Origin: DASRRB01 sp036732755 | Lineage (GTDB): Bacteria > Planctomycetota > B15-G4 > SIAN01 | Direction: 5' to 3' | Assembly: GCA_036732755.1 (NCBI GenBank) | Contig: DAINBU010000077.1 | Span: forward strand, 1-23,315 | Length of the DNA: 23,315 bases | Shown: in pieces, positions 1-8,293 of the stretch | Numbering within the stretch: position 1 is the stretch's first letter | How the letters are laid out: each line of letters begins with the position of its first letter | The notes under the pieces: generated by a model | Told to the model about the DNA's origin: nothing | Databases searched by the model: none | What the model saw: only the letters and a program-made list of their open reading frames with translations | Translations under genes and position numbers: made by a program

Positions 1-18
1 GGGCGAGCGTGTCCCGTC

Positions 19-130
19 CATCGAGCCTTTTTCCCCTCCGCCCCTCGACCCGCTCTCGCCCGTCGCGCGTTCCAGCACGCCGCCTTGCTCCCCGCGGCCT
101 CTTCACCCGCGTTCTCGACGTCCGCTCCAG
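19..130 (+). repeat. Left arm of an inverted repeat at the window ends
   Basis: This stretch matches the reverse complement of 23204-23315, with about nine differences (including two single-base gaps) over about 112 bases by eye. Both arms begin with the same motif, catcgagcctttttcccc. Weaker similarity continues to about 144 (an agccgcgg block is shared). There is no ORF with family character here. Positions 131-200 hold only the downstream flank of the bacilliredoxin gene. The pair could be a dispersed repeat family seen twice in opposite orientation, or the ends of a larger element. Confidence 0.8.
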
Positions 131-200
131 TTACGAGCCGCGGGGACCCGACGAAGCGGCGTTCGCGCTAAGGAGGTGGAGTCCGCCGGCGAAAGAGCCG

Positions 201-635
201 TCAGCTCCGGACCTTCGAGCAGTGGCGGTCGAACGCCGCGATGAGCGTGCGCGCGACGTCCTGCGGCATGCGCCCCTCGATTTCGCTGCGCGGGATCATC
301 TGCGCGACCTTGCCGTCCTTCAGGATCGCGATCGCGGGCGACGACGGCGGATGGGGCTTGAAGTACTCGCGGGCGCGCGCGGTCGCCTCGGCGTCCTGGC
401 CCGCGAAGACGGTGGTGAGCTCGTCGGGCAGCGTCGCGTGCTTCAGCGCCAGCGCAATGCCCGGGCGCGCCGCGCCGCCGGCGCAGCCGCAGACGGAGTT
501 GACCACCACCAGCACCGTCCCGCCCTTCTTCGAGAGGGCCGCATCGACGGCGGCCGCGGTGCGCAGCTCCTTGATCCCGAGCTTGGTCAGCTCCTGGCGC
601 AGCGGCAGGACCAGATCCTCTTCGTACATCGACAT
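201..635 (-). CDS. BrxA/BrxB-family bacilliredoxin
   Basis: This 144-residue protein belongs to the YphP/YqiW (DUF1094) thioredoxin-fold family. Those proteins remove bacillithiol from S-bacillithiolated proteins in the cytoplasm, or act as related disulfide reductases. The hallmark C-G-C motif is at residues 49-51 inside NSVCGCAGGAARPG, followed by the conserved FAGQDAEAT block (77-85) and the PPSSPA loop (96-101). The length is normal for the family. The start at 635 is chosen because AGGAG lies 8 bases upstream. An in-frame ATG nine codons earlier would place that Shine-Dalgarno sequence inside the gene. It is divergent from the large hydrolase gene, and TATGCT at 675-680 on this strand could be its -10 box. 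The family is certain; the thiol it works with in this organism is not known from the window. Confidence 0.93.
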   Translation of the reverse strand: MSMYEEDLVLPLRQELTKLGIKELRTAAAVDAALSKKGGTVLVVVNSVCGCAGGAARPGIALALKHATLPDELTTVFAGQDAEATARAREYFKPHPPSSPAIAILKDGKVAQMIPRSEIEGRMPQDVARTLIAAFDRHCSKVRS

Positions 636-674
636 GGCGTCGCTCCTGTGCCCGAACATGATGAAGGGGGCGCG

Positions 675-680
675 AGCATA
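675..680 (-). promoter_or_regulatory. Possible -10 box for the bacilliredoxin gene
   Basis: TATGCT reads toward the bacilliredoxin gene from a very GC-rich divergent intergenic region (636-743). No convincing -35 hexamer sits 16-18 bases upstream. The call rests on the hexamer and its location only. Confidence 0.3.
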
Positions 681-743
681 GCGTGACCTTCGCGGGCCCG
701 CCGCGTACGCTCGCCGGCGGCCGACGCTCGGGGTCGAGTCGAG

Positions 744-3700
744 ATGGAGGACGCGCCCTTGGATCGCTTCGTCCGATGGCTCGCGGTTCCGTGGCTCGTT
801 TCGCTCGCCCTCGTGCCGCGAGCGCGCGGCGCCGACGACCCCGTCGCGTTCGGCAAGGCGCGGCTCGACGCGGCGCTGTCGGGCGCGAGCGCGCGCGTCG
901 AGGTCGACGTCAATGGCCAGGGCGACCGCGAGAGCTTCAAGCTCGCGACCAAGGGCAAGGGGGCCCAGGTCGTCGCGCCCGACGCGGCCGGCGCGATGTA
1001 CGGGCTGCTCGAGCTCGCCGAGCGCGCGCGCCGCGACGGCGAATCCGCGCTGCGCCCCGCCGACTTCGCGGCGGCGCCGTTCCTGCGCGAGCGCGGGCTC
1101 AACCTCTTCCTCACGCTGCCCTGGAACTACGAGAAGAACGACACCGACTACGACCCGGCCGCGCTCACCGACCCGAAGCGCTGGTGGTTCGCGAACGAGG
1201 AGTTCTGGACCACGCTCTTTGACCAGATGGCGGAGAGCCGCCTCAACTGGCTCGACCTGCACGGCACGTGGGACGTGAGCGTCACCGACGCCCCCAACCT
1301 CTACGCCTATTTCGTGCAGAGCGAGCAGTTCCCCGCGGTCGGCGTCGCGCCCGACGTGAAGGCGAAGGACCTCGCGCAACTCAATCACGTCATCGAGCTC
1401 GCGCACGCGCGCGCGATCCGCGTGAGCCTGATGGCGTACGAGGCGCGCCTCACCACGCCCCACCAGCGCACCGTCCCCTACAAGAACGACGAGGCGACCT
1501 GCTACGCCTACACGCGCGAGTGCGTCGAGAAGATGATCCGCGGCGCGCCCGGCCTCGACGCCATCGGCTTCCGCATCGGGGAGAGCGGCCACGGCGGCGA
1601 CTTCTTCCGCTGCTACACCGAGGCGGTCGCCAACAGCGGGCGCGACATCCCGCTGATCACGCGCAGCTGGATCACGCGCAAGGAGAAGGTCGTCCCGCTC
1701 GCGCGCGCCTCGACCGACTTCACCGTCGAGATCAAGTACAACGGCGAGCAGTGGGGCGCGCCGTGGCCGTTCGCGGGCGGCCGCGCACCGGCGTGGTACA
1801 GCTACTCGTTCGAGGACTACCTCTCCGACTCGGGCGACGCGCCGGCGTCGAAGCGCAAGTGGCCGGGCGACGCGATCCCCGCGAGCGAGGGCGGCGGGCG
1901 CTGGCCCGACGAGCCCTACAAGATCGTCTGGCAGGTGCGCGCCAACGGGACGCACCGCATCTTCCCCTTCTACGCGCCCGACTGGGTGCGCCGCTCGATC
2001 GAGCCGATGCGCATGGGCACGGCGAGCGGCGTCACGATCGAGCCGTTCGACGCCTACTACCCGAAGTCGCCGCGCTACTACGTCGCCGACGCCGCCAACG
2101 TCTCGTGCGACTGGATCCACCAGCGCGACGAGCTCTACCTGATGCAGTGGGGCCGCCTCGGCTACGACCCCAAGACGGGCGACGAGGTCTTCGCGCAGGC
2201 GATGAAGGAGCGGTTCGGAGCGGCGGCGCCGCCATTGCAGCGCGCCTGGTCCGCGGCGAGCCGCATCGTCCCGATCGCGATGATGATGCGCGCGATCGGG
2301 CCCGACCACCGCGACCACGCGCCCGAGCTCGAATGGGGCGGCTCGACGCGCGAGTTCATCGAAGGCGAAGGCCTCGACACCCACGTCTTCCGGCCGATCC
2401 GCGAGGAGATCGCGCTGCGCGCGACCGGCGGCCACGACGGCCGCGTCTCGGCGCTCGAGGTCGCGGCGGAGCTCGAGGCGCTCGCCGCGAAGATCGACAA
2501 GGAGATGCCGGCGCTCGCGAAGAGCGAGGTGCCGGCGGCGGCGAAGGGGCGCGCGTTCGAGCTGCAGCACGCGCTCGCCCAGATGGCGAGCCTCGGCCGC
2601 TACTACGCCGGCCGCTTCCGCGCCGCGTGGTGGGCCGCGCTCGCCGAGGCGGAGCCGTCGCACGCCGGCGCGCGCCGCGCGGCCGCCGACGCGATGGAGG
2701 CGGCGCGCGCCGCGTGGCAGCAGCTCTCGGAGTCCGCCGCCGCGAAATACTACCGGCCGTTCACCGAGCGGCTGCGCATGCGCACCAACACCTTCCACTG
2801 GAGGGACCAGCTCGGGGCCGTCACGGCCGAGGCGGAATCGCTGAAGAAGGCGGCCGAAGGCGCGAAAGAGGCGGCCGCGGCCGCGCCCGAGCTCCCCCCC
2901 GCCGCCGAACTGCCGAAGCTTTCGTGGCGCGACGAGAAGGGGACGATCGTCGCGAGCGTGCCGGCGAAGGGGCTGACGAAGGCGTGGCTGCTGACCAAGC
3001 CGCTGCCGAGCTCGACGTTCTTCCACTCGCTCGCGATGGAGAAGAAGGGCGAGGCGTTCGTCGCGAGCTTCCCACGCGAGTCCTTCGGCCACATGGTCGC
3101 GGCCGAGGTCGAGACGAAGGGCGGGCTGCGGCGCATCCCCGACTGGCGGGAGGGCGCGCCGTGGCTCGTCGTTCCAAGCCAATCTCCAAGCTCGGGAGGC
3201 TCGGGAGGCTCGGGCGCAACGCCGCTGATCTACTCGAGCGAGGAAGCGCTCGCCCACCTCGACCCGGCGATGCTCTCTCCCGAGAAGCACGGCCTGCTCG
3301 TGGTCGCGCCGCGCGCCTCCAACTTCTTCCGCTCGTTCGACGCGGCGACGCAGCGCAAGCTCCTCGACGCCGTCGCGCGTGGCATGACGCTGCTCGTGCT
3401 GCAACAGGACTACACGTCAGGCCGCTACCCGCTCTCCTGGCTGCCGCAGCCGCCGCGCGTGGAGAACCGCCGCTCCGACGTCGCCGACCCGGGCGGCGCG
3501 CTCGGCCTCGAGGTGATCCGCGCGCAGGACGTCGTCTGGCAGCGCTTCGTCGCGACGCCCGACTGGAAGGTCGAGGGCGACGGCACCGTCGCCCACCAGA
3601 AGGTCGGGCGCGGCGAGCTCTGGATGGTGAACGCGCGCCTGATCCAGGATCTCCACGTGCCCGGCTGCGCGCGCGCGCTGCTGAAGCTCCTGAAGAGCCG

Positions 3701-5768
3701 CGGTGTCGACAAGCCGGTGGTGCTGATCGATCCGGGCAGCGAGGGCGGCCGCTACGCGACGGCCGTGCTCCCCGACTTCATGAACGCCCACGACGTGCCG
3801 TTCCTCGTGCTCGGCGAGCTAGTCGCGCGCGAGCAGGGGGCGAAGGCGGCGGCGGTCGTGCCGGGCCGGCCGTGGGACGACTTCGTGCTCGGCGGGCGCG
3901 GGCCGCAGCTGGTCAAGGCGTTCGGCGCAGCGCAGGCGAAGCAGCAGGCGGCGAAGCCGACGGCGAAGTCGCGGGAGGAGTTCGAGGCGGGCCGCGCGGC
4001 CGCGCGCACGCAGGTGCTCCGCTCGCTCGGCCTCGACCCGATGCCGGAGCGCACGCCGCTGAACGCGAAGGTCGTCGGGACGCTCGAGCGCGACGGCTAC
4101 CGCATCGAGAAGGTCGTCTACGAGAGCCGCCCCGACTTCTTCGTCACCGCCCACCTCTACGTCCCGACCGGCGCGTCGCTCGGCGGCGCGAAGGAGGGCG
4201 CGAAGCTGCCGGTGATCGTCAATCCGCACGGCCACTGGACGCACAAGAAGAGCGAGCCGGTCGTCCAGCAGCGGATGATCCAGCAGGCGCTGCACGGCTA
4301 CCTCGCGCTGATCGTCGACTCGCCCGGGTACAGCTTCGAGGAAGACGCGCTGATCGAGCGGCGCGAGGCGGGCTCGCACTTCGACTTCCGCTACGTCCTC
4401 GCGTCGGACAACACGACCGGCTTCTACATCTGGGACCTGATGCGCGGGCTCGACTGGCTCGCGACGCGGCCCGAAGCGGACCTGGCGCACGTCGGGGTCA
4501 CCGGCGCGTCGGGCGGCGGGCTCGCGACGCTGTGGGCCTTCGCCGCGGACGAGCGGTACGGCGCGGCGGTGCCGGTCTGCTTCGCGACGAGCCTCGAAGT
4601 CATGCCCGACAACGGCTGCCCGTGCAACCACGTGCCCGGCACGCTGCGCCTCGGCGACCGCGCCGACGCGCTCGCGGTGCGTGCGCCCGCTCCGGTCCTC
4701 GTGATCGGCGCCGACAACGACCGCGAGTTCCCGCCGGAGGGGACGAAGAAGACGGGCGAGAAGCTCGCCGCGATCTGGGATCTCTTCGGCGCGAAGGAGC
4801 AGGCGCGCTACCGCATCTTCCACTCGGGCCACGACTACAACCTCGAGATGGTCGCGGCGGCGCTCGGCTTCTTCGACCAGGCGCTGCGCGGCGTGGGCGA
4901 CGGCTCGCCCGTGAAGCTGACCGAGCGGCCGACGGAGCCGCAGGACTCGCGCGAAATGCTCTGCTTGCCCGAACCGCCGAAGACCTGGAAGCCGATGAAG
5001 GACTTCGCGATGGCGCGCCTCGCCGCGGCCGCAGGCAAGGGCGACGCGGCGGCGTACGTCGCGCTGAACGGCGGCGTGCCGGAGGCGTCGGCCGCCCCGC
5101 TCGTCGCACGCGACGAGCGGGGCGCAGAAGTCGCGCTCCCCAAGACGCCGGCCGAGGTCGGCAAGGTCGGGCCCGCGCGCGCGTGGGTCACCTTCGAGAG
5201 CGCGAAGGGGCTCCCGATCCCGGGCCTGCTCTGGCTGCCGGTCAAGGCGCCGCGCGGCGGCGTCGTGTTGCTGCACGAGAACGGCAAGACGGCCGCGGAG
5301 AAGCGCCTCCAGGTGCAGAAGCTCGTCGACGGGGGCTTCGCCTGCCTCGCGATCGATCCCCGGGGATTCGGCGAGCTCTCGCAGCTCGACCTGCGCCTGC
5401 AGATCTACGCCAACCAGTCGCCCGCCTTCGCGGCGGCGCTCGACGTGGCGCGCGCGTGCGAGCTGCTGGCGCCGATCGCGGGGCGCGTCGGCGTCGTCGC
5501 CGAGGGGCCGGCCGCGTCGCTCGCGGCGTTCGACGCCGCGCTGATCCAGCCGAAGCTCGCCTTCGCGGTCGGGCGCGAATCGCTGCGGGAGTTCGCCGAC
5601 GCCTTCGACGAGAGCGTGTCGCTCATGGCGCTGCAGCCGATGGCCGACCATGCGCCGAAGCTCTCGGCGTTGCGCGCGAAGCTCGAGCTGCCGTCGGAGT
5701 GGACGTTCCGCGGCGACCCGGAGAAGGACCTGTTCGCGACGGTGCTGCGGCTCCTCGAGCGGCAGTGA
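744..5768 (+). CDS. Secreted glycosidase-like / alpha-beta hydrolase multidomain fusion
   Basis: A protein of 1,674 residues with an N-terminal signal peptide (hydrophobic core about residues 10-25, cleavage near ARG-ADD). Residues ~40-115 resemble the GH20b-type domain that precedes TIM barrels in hexosaminidases and alpha-glucuronidases. Residues ~118-480 look like a TIM barrel with a GFRIGESGHGG motif (Glu280 is a candidate acid/base) and EIKYNGEQWG near 328-337. A helical part (~480-720) and a beta-rich part (~727-812) follow. A Gly/Ser linker (SSGGSGGSG, ~817-825) leads to a glutamine-amidotransferase-like domain (~828-1070). An AXE1-type alpha/beta hydrolase follows (~1080-1390) with nucleophile Ser1256 in GASGGG, Asp1324 or Asp1326 and His1363. 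A second hydrolase fold (~1420-1674) has AEGPAA where the nucleophile elbow should be and looks inactive. The ATG at 744 has a weak Shine-Dalgarno; TTG at 759 has GGAGG 8 bases upstream and gives a better signal peptide. The likely role is deacylation plus cleavage of an acidic or acylated polysaccharide. The glycosidase family is not assigned. Confidence 0.85.
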   Translation: MEDAPLDRFVRWLAVPWLVSLALVPRARGADDPVAFGKARLDAALSGASARVEVDVNGQGDRESFKLATKGKGAQVVAPDAAGAMYGLLELAERARRDGESALRPADFAAAPFLRERGLNLFLTLPWNYEKNDTDYDPAALTDPKRWWFANEEFWTTLFDQMAESRLNWLDLHGTWDVSVTDAPNLYAYFVQSEQFPAVGVAPDVKAKDLAQLNHVIELAHARAIRVSLMAYEARLTTPHQRTVPYKNDEATCYAYTRECVEKMIRGAPGLDAIGFRIGESGHGGDFFRCYTEAVANSGRDIPLITRSWITRKEKVVPLARASTDFTVEIKYNGEQWGAPWPFAGGRAPAWYSYSFEDYLSDSGDAPASKRKWPGDAIPASEGGGRWPDEPYKIVWQVRANGTHRIFPFYAPDWVRRSIEPMRMGTASGVTIEPFDAYYPKSPRYYVADAANVSCDWIHQRDELYLMQWGRLGYDPKTGDEVFAQAMKERFGAAAPPLQRAWSAASRIVPIAMMMRAIGPDHRDHAPELEWGGSTREFIEGEGLDTHVFRPIREEIALRATGGHDGRVSALEVAAELEALAAKIDKEMPALAKSEVPAAAKGRAFELQHALAQMASLGRYYAGRFRAAWWAALAEAEPSHAGARRAAADAMEAARAAWQQLSESAAAKYYRPFTERLRMRTNTFHWRDQLGAVTAEAESLKKAAEGAKEAAAAAPELPPAAELPKLSWRDEKGTIVASVPAKGLTKAWLLTKPLPSSTFFHSLAMEKKGEAFVASFPRESFGHMVAAEVETKGGLRRIPDWREGAPWLVVPSQSPSSGGSGGSGATPLIYSSEEALAHLDPAMLSPEKHGLLVVAPRASNFFRSFDAATQRKLLDAVARGMTLLVLQQDYTSGRYPLSWLPQPPRVENRRSDVADPGGALGLEVIRAQDVVWQRFVATPDWKVEGDGTVAHQKVGRGELWMVNARLIQDLHVPGCARALLKLLKSRGVDKPVVLIDPGSEGGRYATAVLPDFMNAHDVPFLVLGELVAREQGAKAAAVVPGRPWDDFVLGGRGPQLVKAFGAAQAKQQAAKPTAKSREEFEAGRAAARTQVLRSLGLDPMPERTPLNAKVVGTLERDGYRIEKVVYESRPDFFVTAHLYVPTGASLGGAKEGAKLPVIVNPHGHWTHKKSEPVVQQRMIQQALHGYLALIVDSPGYSFEEDALIERREAGSHFDFRYVLASDNTTGFYIWDLMRGLDWLATRPEADLAHVGVTGASGGGLATLWAFAADERYGAAVPVCFATSLEVMPDNGCPCNHVPGTLRLGDRADALAVRAPAPVLVIGADNDREFPPEGTKKTGEKLAAIWDLFGAKEQARYRIFHSGHDYNLEMVAAALGFFDQALRGVGDGSPVKLTERPTEPQDSREMLCLPEPPKTWKPMKDFAMARLAAAAGKGDAAAYVALNGGVPEASAAPLVARDERGAEVALPKTPAEVGKVGPARAWVTFESAKGLPIPGLLWLPVKAPRGGVVLLHENGKTAAEKRLQVQKLVDGGFACLAIDPRGFGELSQLDLRLQIYANQSPAFAAALDVARACELLAPIAGRVGVVAEGPAASLAAFDAALIQPKLAFAVGRESLREFADAFDESVSLMALQPMADHAPKLSALRAKLELPSEWTFRGDPEKDLFATVLRLLERQ

Positions 5769-5798
5769 CGCGCGCGGCGCCCTACTGCGGGCCGCGCT

Positions 5799-6344
5799 TC
5801 ACTTCGCGCGGCGCAACACGAGCGGCTGGAAAGGCTCGTTGAGGATGAACTCGCTCCAGCTCCCGTGCTCGAGCGACTCCGGCGGGTAGGGTCCCTCCCC
5901 CGTCGCGTCGACGTAGCAGGTGAGCCCGCTGCCGAGGTGCAGCACGAGCTCGCCCGCCGCCGGCGGCTCGGTCCGCTCGACGAGCCCCGCCCAGATGCGC
6001 TCGGTCGACCTCTCGATCGGGATCTCGGGCGCGCCGCTCGCCGCGTGCAGCCGGCACGAGTAGTGGCCCGGAGCGTCGGCCAGGCGCGACGCCTCCGCCC
6101 GCGCGCTGAGCACGACGACGACCTCGTCCCCGACCTTCAGCGCATCGGCACCGAGCACGTCGGCCGTCGAAGTCGCCGGCAGCGCGACGGGGAAATCGCA
6201 GAAGCTCCAGTACCGGTCGGGCCGGAACTCCGCGTGGCGCATGCGCAACATCGCGAAGCGCGCGCCGCCGGGCGCGTCGCCCGGAGCGATCATCGCGACA
6301 CGGGCGCGTACCAGGTCGCCGGAACGGGTCTCGATCGGGGCCAT
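5799..6344 (-). CDS. Unknown 181-residue protein, intact copy
   Basis: No family is recognised. The protein is beta-rich and soluble, with no signal peptide and no membrane segment. A central segment (about 45-80) contains YWSFCDFPVALPA and a run of valines (VGDEVVVVL). It is supported as a real gene because residues 1-123 recur in a paralogue at 8279-8650 with mostly conservative changes, and because both copies keep the same upstream sequence. There is no clear Shine-Dalgarno. Instead GATAAT lies six bases before the ATG, the spacing expected for a leaderless transcript. It is convergent with the large hydrolase gene (30-base gap) and divergent from the propeller gene at 6427. This copy keeps the C-terminal third (residues 124-181) that the other copy has lost. 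Confidence 0.7.
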   Translation of the reverse strand: MAPIETRSGDLVRARVAMIAPGDAPGGARFAMLRMRHAEFRPDRYWSFCDFPVALPATSTADVLGADALKVGDEVVVVLSARAEASRLADAPGHYSCRLHAASGAPEIPIERSTERIWAGLVERTEPPAAGELVLHLGSGLTCYVDATGEGPYPPESLEHGSWSEFILNEPFQPLVLRRAK

Positions 6345-6350
6345 CGCGCG

Positions 6351-6356
6351 ATTATC
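6351..6356 (-). promoter_or_regulatory. Candidate -10 box of a leaderless promoter, copy A
   Basis: GATAAT on the minus strand ends six bases before the ATG at 6344, so transcription would begin at or next to the start codon. The hexamer differs from TATAAT at one position. No -35 consensus is visible. The same arrangement exists at 8657-8662. Confidence 0.4.
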
Positions 6357-6426
6357 CCGACTTGCACGGCCGAGCGCCGTCCGAAAGATCGTCAGGCCTT
6401 CGTCCGCATCATCAGGAGTGTCGTCC

Positions 6427-8118
6427 ATGCGCATTTCGTTGCCGCTCGCGGCGGCTCTCGTCCTCGCGTCCGCCGCGCGCGGACAGGTGATCTCGCGGGT
6501 CAGCGTCGACGGAAACGGGAACCAGGGGAACGCGCAGAGCGGTCTTGGGCTCGCATTCGAGCAGAGGACCGTCGCGATCTCGGCGGACGGCAACGTGATC
6601 GCCTTCGCGAGCGCCGCGTCGAACTTGGTCGCGGGCGACGGCAACGGGAGCATCGACATCTTCGTGGTCGACCGGGTCGCCGGGACGATCGAGCGCGTGA
6701 GCGTCGATTCGACCGGCATCGAGGCGGACGCCGACTGCGTCGCACCAGCCATCTCGGCCGACGGGAACGTCGTCGCATTCTGGAGCCGGACGACGAACCT
6801 CGTCGCGAACGACACGAACGGCGCCGAGGACACCTTCCTCCACGACCGCTCGACCGGGATCACCGAACGCGTGAGCGTGAACACGGCGGGTGTCGAGGGC
6901 GATCTCGGCAGCTACCGCGCCTCGCTCTCGAGCGACGGGATGCTCGTCGCGTTCGAGAGCAACGCGACGAACCTCGCCGTCGTCGACACGAACAAGAGCA
7001 CCGACATCTTCCTGCGCGATCGCGCGGCGGGGACGACCCGGCGCGTCAGCCTCACGTCGAGCGGTACCCCTCCGGGTCCGGGCGGGTGCTTCGATCCGTC
7101 GATCTCGTCCGACGGGAGCCGCGTCGCGTTCAGCGCGCGCGCCACCGATCTCGTGCCCGGCGACACGAACGGCCACTACGACGTATTCGTGCGCGACCGC
7201 GTGGCCGCGACGACCGTGCGCGTCAGCGTCGACTCTTCCGGCCTGCAAGGCGACTCGACGAGCTGGCATCCGACCATCTGCGCCGACGGCTCGACGGTGG
7301 AGTTCGAGAGTTACGCGTCGAACCTCGTCCCGGGCGACGTCGAGGGACAAGGCGACGTCTTCGTGCACGAACTCGCTTCGGGAATCACGGAGCGGGTGAG
7401 CGTCGACGGTTCCGGGAACGGCGGCGACGGCGAGAGCAACGACGCCATGCTCTCCGCGGACGGGAAGTTCGTGGTCTTCTCGAGTCTCGCCGCGAACCTC
7501 TTCGCCAACGACACGAATGGCGTCCGCGACGTCTTCCTGCGCGACCGCGCGGCGGGCACCACTGCGGCGCTCTCGGTCGATATCTCGAACGTGCCGTCGA
7601 ACGGCGAGAGCGGCCTCCCGGCGATCTCCGCCGACGCGACGCAGGTCGCGTTCTCGAGCGTCGCGACGGATCTCGTCTTCGGCGACACCAACGGCTGCTG
7701 CGACGTCTTCGTCGCTGATGCCACGAAGCTGCAAACCGCCGCGTCGTGGACCAACTACGGCGCCGGCTTCCCCGGCACGAACGGCGTCCCGGCGTTCACG
7801 GCGAGCGCGAATCCGGTGCTCGGCGCCACGATCTCGCTCGACGCCGGCAATTCTTCGGGCACGTGGTCGGTCGGCCTCGTCGTGCTCGGCGTGCAGTCGG
7901 CCTCGATCCCGACGCGGGCGGGTGGCACGCTGCTGGTCGATCCGCTGCTGCAGGTCTTCCTGCCGCTCACTCCGAACGGCGGATCCATCGACGGCATCGT
8001 TCCGCCGGACGCCGCGCTCTACGGGGTGTCGTTCTTCGCGCAGATCCTCGAAATCGACCCGGGTGCCACGTTCGGGATCTCGTTCAGCCAGGGGATCGAG
8101 CTGATCTTCGGGCGCTGA
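6427..8118 (+). CDS. Secreted seven-bladed TolB/WD40-like propeller protein, copy A
   Basis: A protein of 563 residues. It has a signal peptide (residues 1-19, cleavage near SAARG-Q) and seven repeats of about 55 residues with the pattern S-x-DG-x-x-VAF-x-S then N/DLV-x-x-DTNG then D-(V/I)-F-(L/V)-x-D-R then RVSV (residues ~50-438). The strand ISRVSV right after the signal peptide matches the blade ends, suggesting Velcro closure of a seven-bladed ring. A 125-residue C-terminal domain (439-563, starting ASWTNYG and ending ELIFGR) is shared with copy B only and resembles C-terminal domains seen on many planctomycete exported proteins. AGGAG lies 8 bases before the ATG. The function is unknown; an extracellular binding or scaffold role is inferred from the fold. 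Confidence 0.87.
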   Translation: MRISLPLAAALVLASAARGQVISRVSVDGNGNQGNAQSGLGLAFEQRTVAISADGNVIAFASAASNLVAGDGNGSIDIFVVDRVAGTIERVSVDSTGIEADADCVAPAISADGNVVAFWSRTTNLVANDTNGAEDTFLHDRSTGITERVSVNTAGVEGDLGSYRASLSSDGMLVAFESNATNLAVVDTNKSTDIFLRDRAAGTTRRVSLTSSGTPPGPGGCFDPSISSDGSRVAFSARATDLVPGDTNGHYDVFVRDRVAATTVRVSVDSSGLQGDSTSWHPTICADGSTVEFESYASNLVPGDVEGQGDVFVHELASGITERVSVDGSGNGGDGESNDAMLSADGKFVVFSSLAANLFANDTNGVRDVFLRDRAAGTTAALSVDISNVPSNGESGLPAISADATQVAFSSVATDLVFGDTNGCCDVFVADATKLQTAASWTNYGAGFPGTNGVPAFTASANPVLGATISLDAGNSSGTWSVGLVVLGVQSASIPTRAGGTLLVDPLLQVFLPLTPNGGSIDGIVPPDAALYGVSFFAQILEIDPGATFGISFSQGIELIFGR

Positions 8119-8179
8119 GCGGCGCCGCGAGGGGTCCGGAGCTCGACGCCGCGTCCGGGAGCGGACCCCGGAAACGAAA

Positions 8180-8209
8180 CCGGCCGCCAGGGTCTCCCCC
8201 GGCGGCCGG
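8180..8209 (-). terminator. Rho-independent terminator after the tRNA-Gln copy A
   Basis: CCGGCCGCC and GGCGGCCGG form a perfect 9-bp stem with a 12-base loop. Read on the minus strand the hairpin is followed by TTTCGTTTC, a T-rich tract that fits termination of leftward transcription from the tRNA or the truncated gene. The hairpin also lies just beyond the stop codon of the propeller gene coming from the left. The same element is found at 10470-10499. Confidence 0.75.
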
Positions 8210-8218
8210 ACTGCTTCG

Positions 8219-8293
8219 TGGCTGCCCGACTTGGACTCGAACCAAGACTCACGGAGTCAGAGTCCGTGGTCCTACCAATTACTCGATCAGGCT
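8219..8293 (-). pseudogene. 5'-replaced tRNA-Gln(CUG) copy at the duplication junction
   Basis: From position 13 onward this matches the intact tRNA-Gln at 10509-10583: the same anticodon loop CTCTGAC (anticodon CUG), T arm, 3' acceptor strand, G73 and CCA. The first 12 bases derive from the truncated protein gene. The acceptor stem still forms six of seven pairs (A1 against A72 fails, U5-G68 wobbles), but D-stem pairs 11-24 and 12-23 become A-A and G-G mismatches. The anticodon stem remains perfect. Upstream sequence is coding sequence rather than a tRNA promoter. It is most likely non-functional, though it could still fold as a tRNA-like end on an mRNA. Confidence 0.8.

Larger units (their letters stand above)
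5976..8281. repeat. Tandem duplication, unit A (about 2.3 kb)
   Basis: This unit runs from codon 123 of the unknown gene (minus) through the propeller gene (plus) and the terminator to position 13 of the tRNA-Gln copy (minus). It is directly repeated as unit B (8282-10571) with the same gene order and orientation. Corresponding landmarks are offset by 2,290 bases (tRNA, terminator) to 2,306 bases (gene start). The left flank keeps the full unknown gene, as expected for the original left edge of the duplicated segment. Confidence 0.88.

Noticed and set aside
201..3404. A 1,067-codon open frame on the minus strand opposite the large hydrolase
   Set aside because: Only its last 144 codons (the bacilliredoxin) show family similarity. 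The rest is Arg/Ala/Val-rich antisense of a high-GC gene with no domain, start signal or motif.
3819..5651. A 610-codon minus-strand frame opposite the hydrolase C-terminus
   Set aside because: Antisense shadow rich in Arg and Glu, with no recognisable domain or ribosome binding site.
1268..5842. A 1,524-codon plus-strand frame overlapping the large hydrolase
   Set aside because: The composition is almost entirely Arg, Ala, Gly and Pro, the usual out-of-frame shadow of GC-rich coding sequence. The frame with signal peptide and catalytic motifs is the other one.
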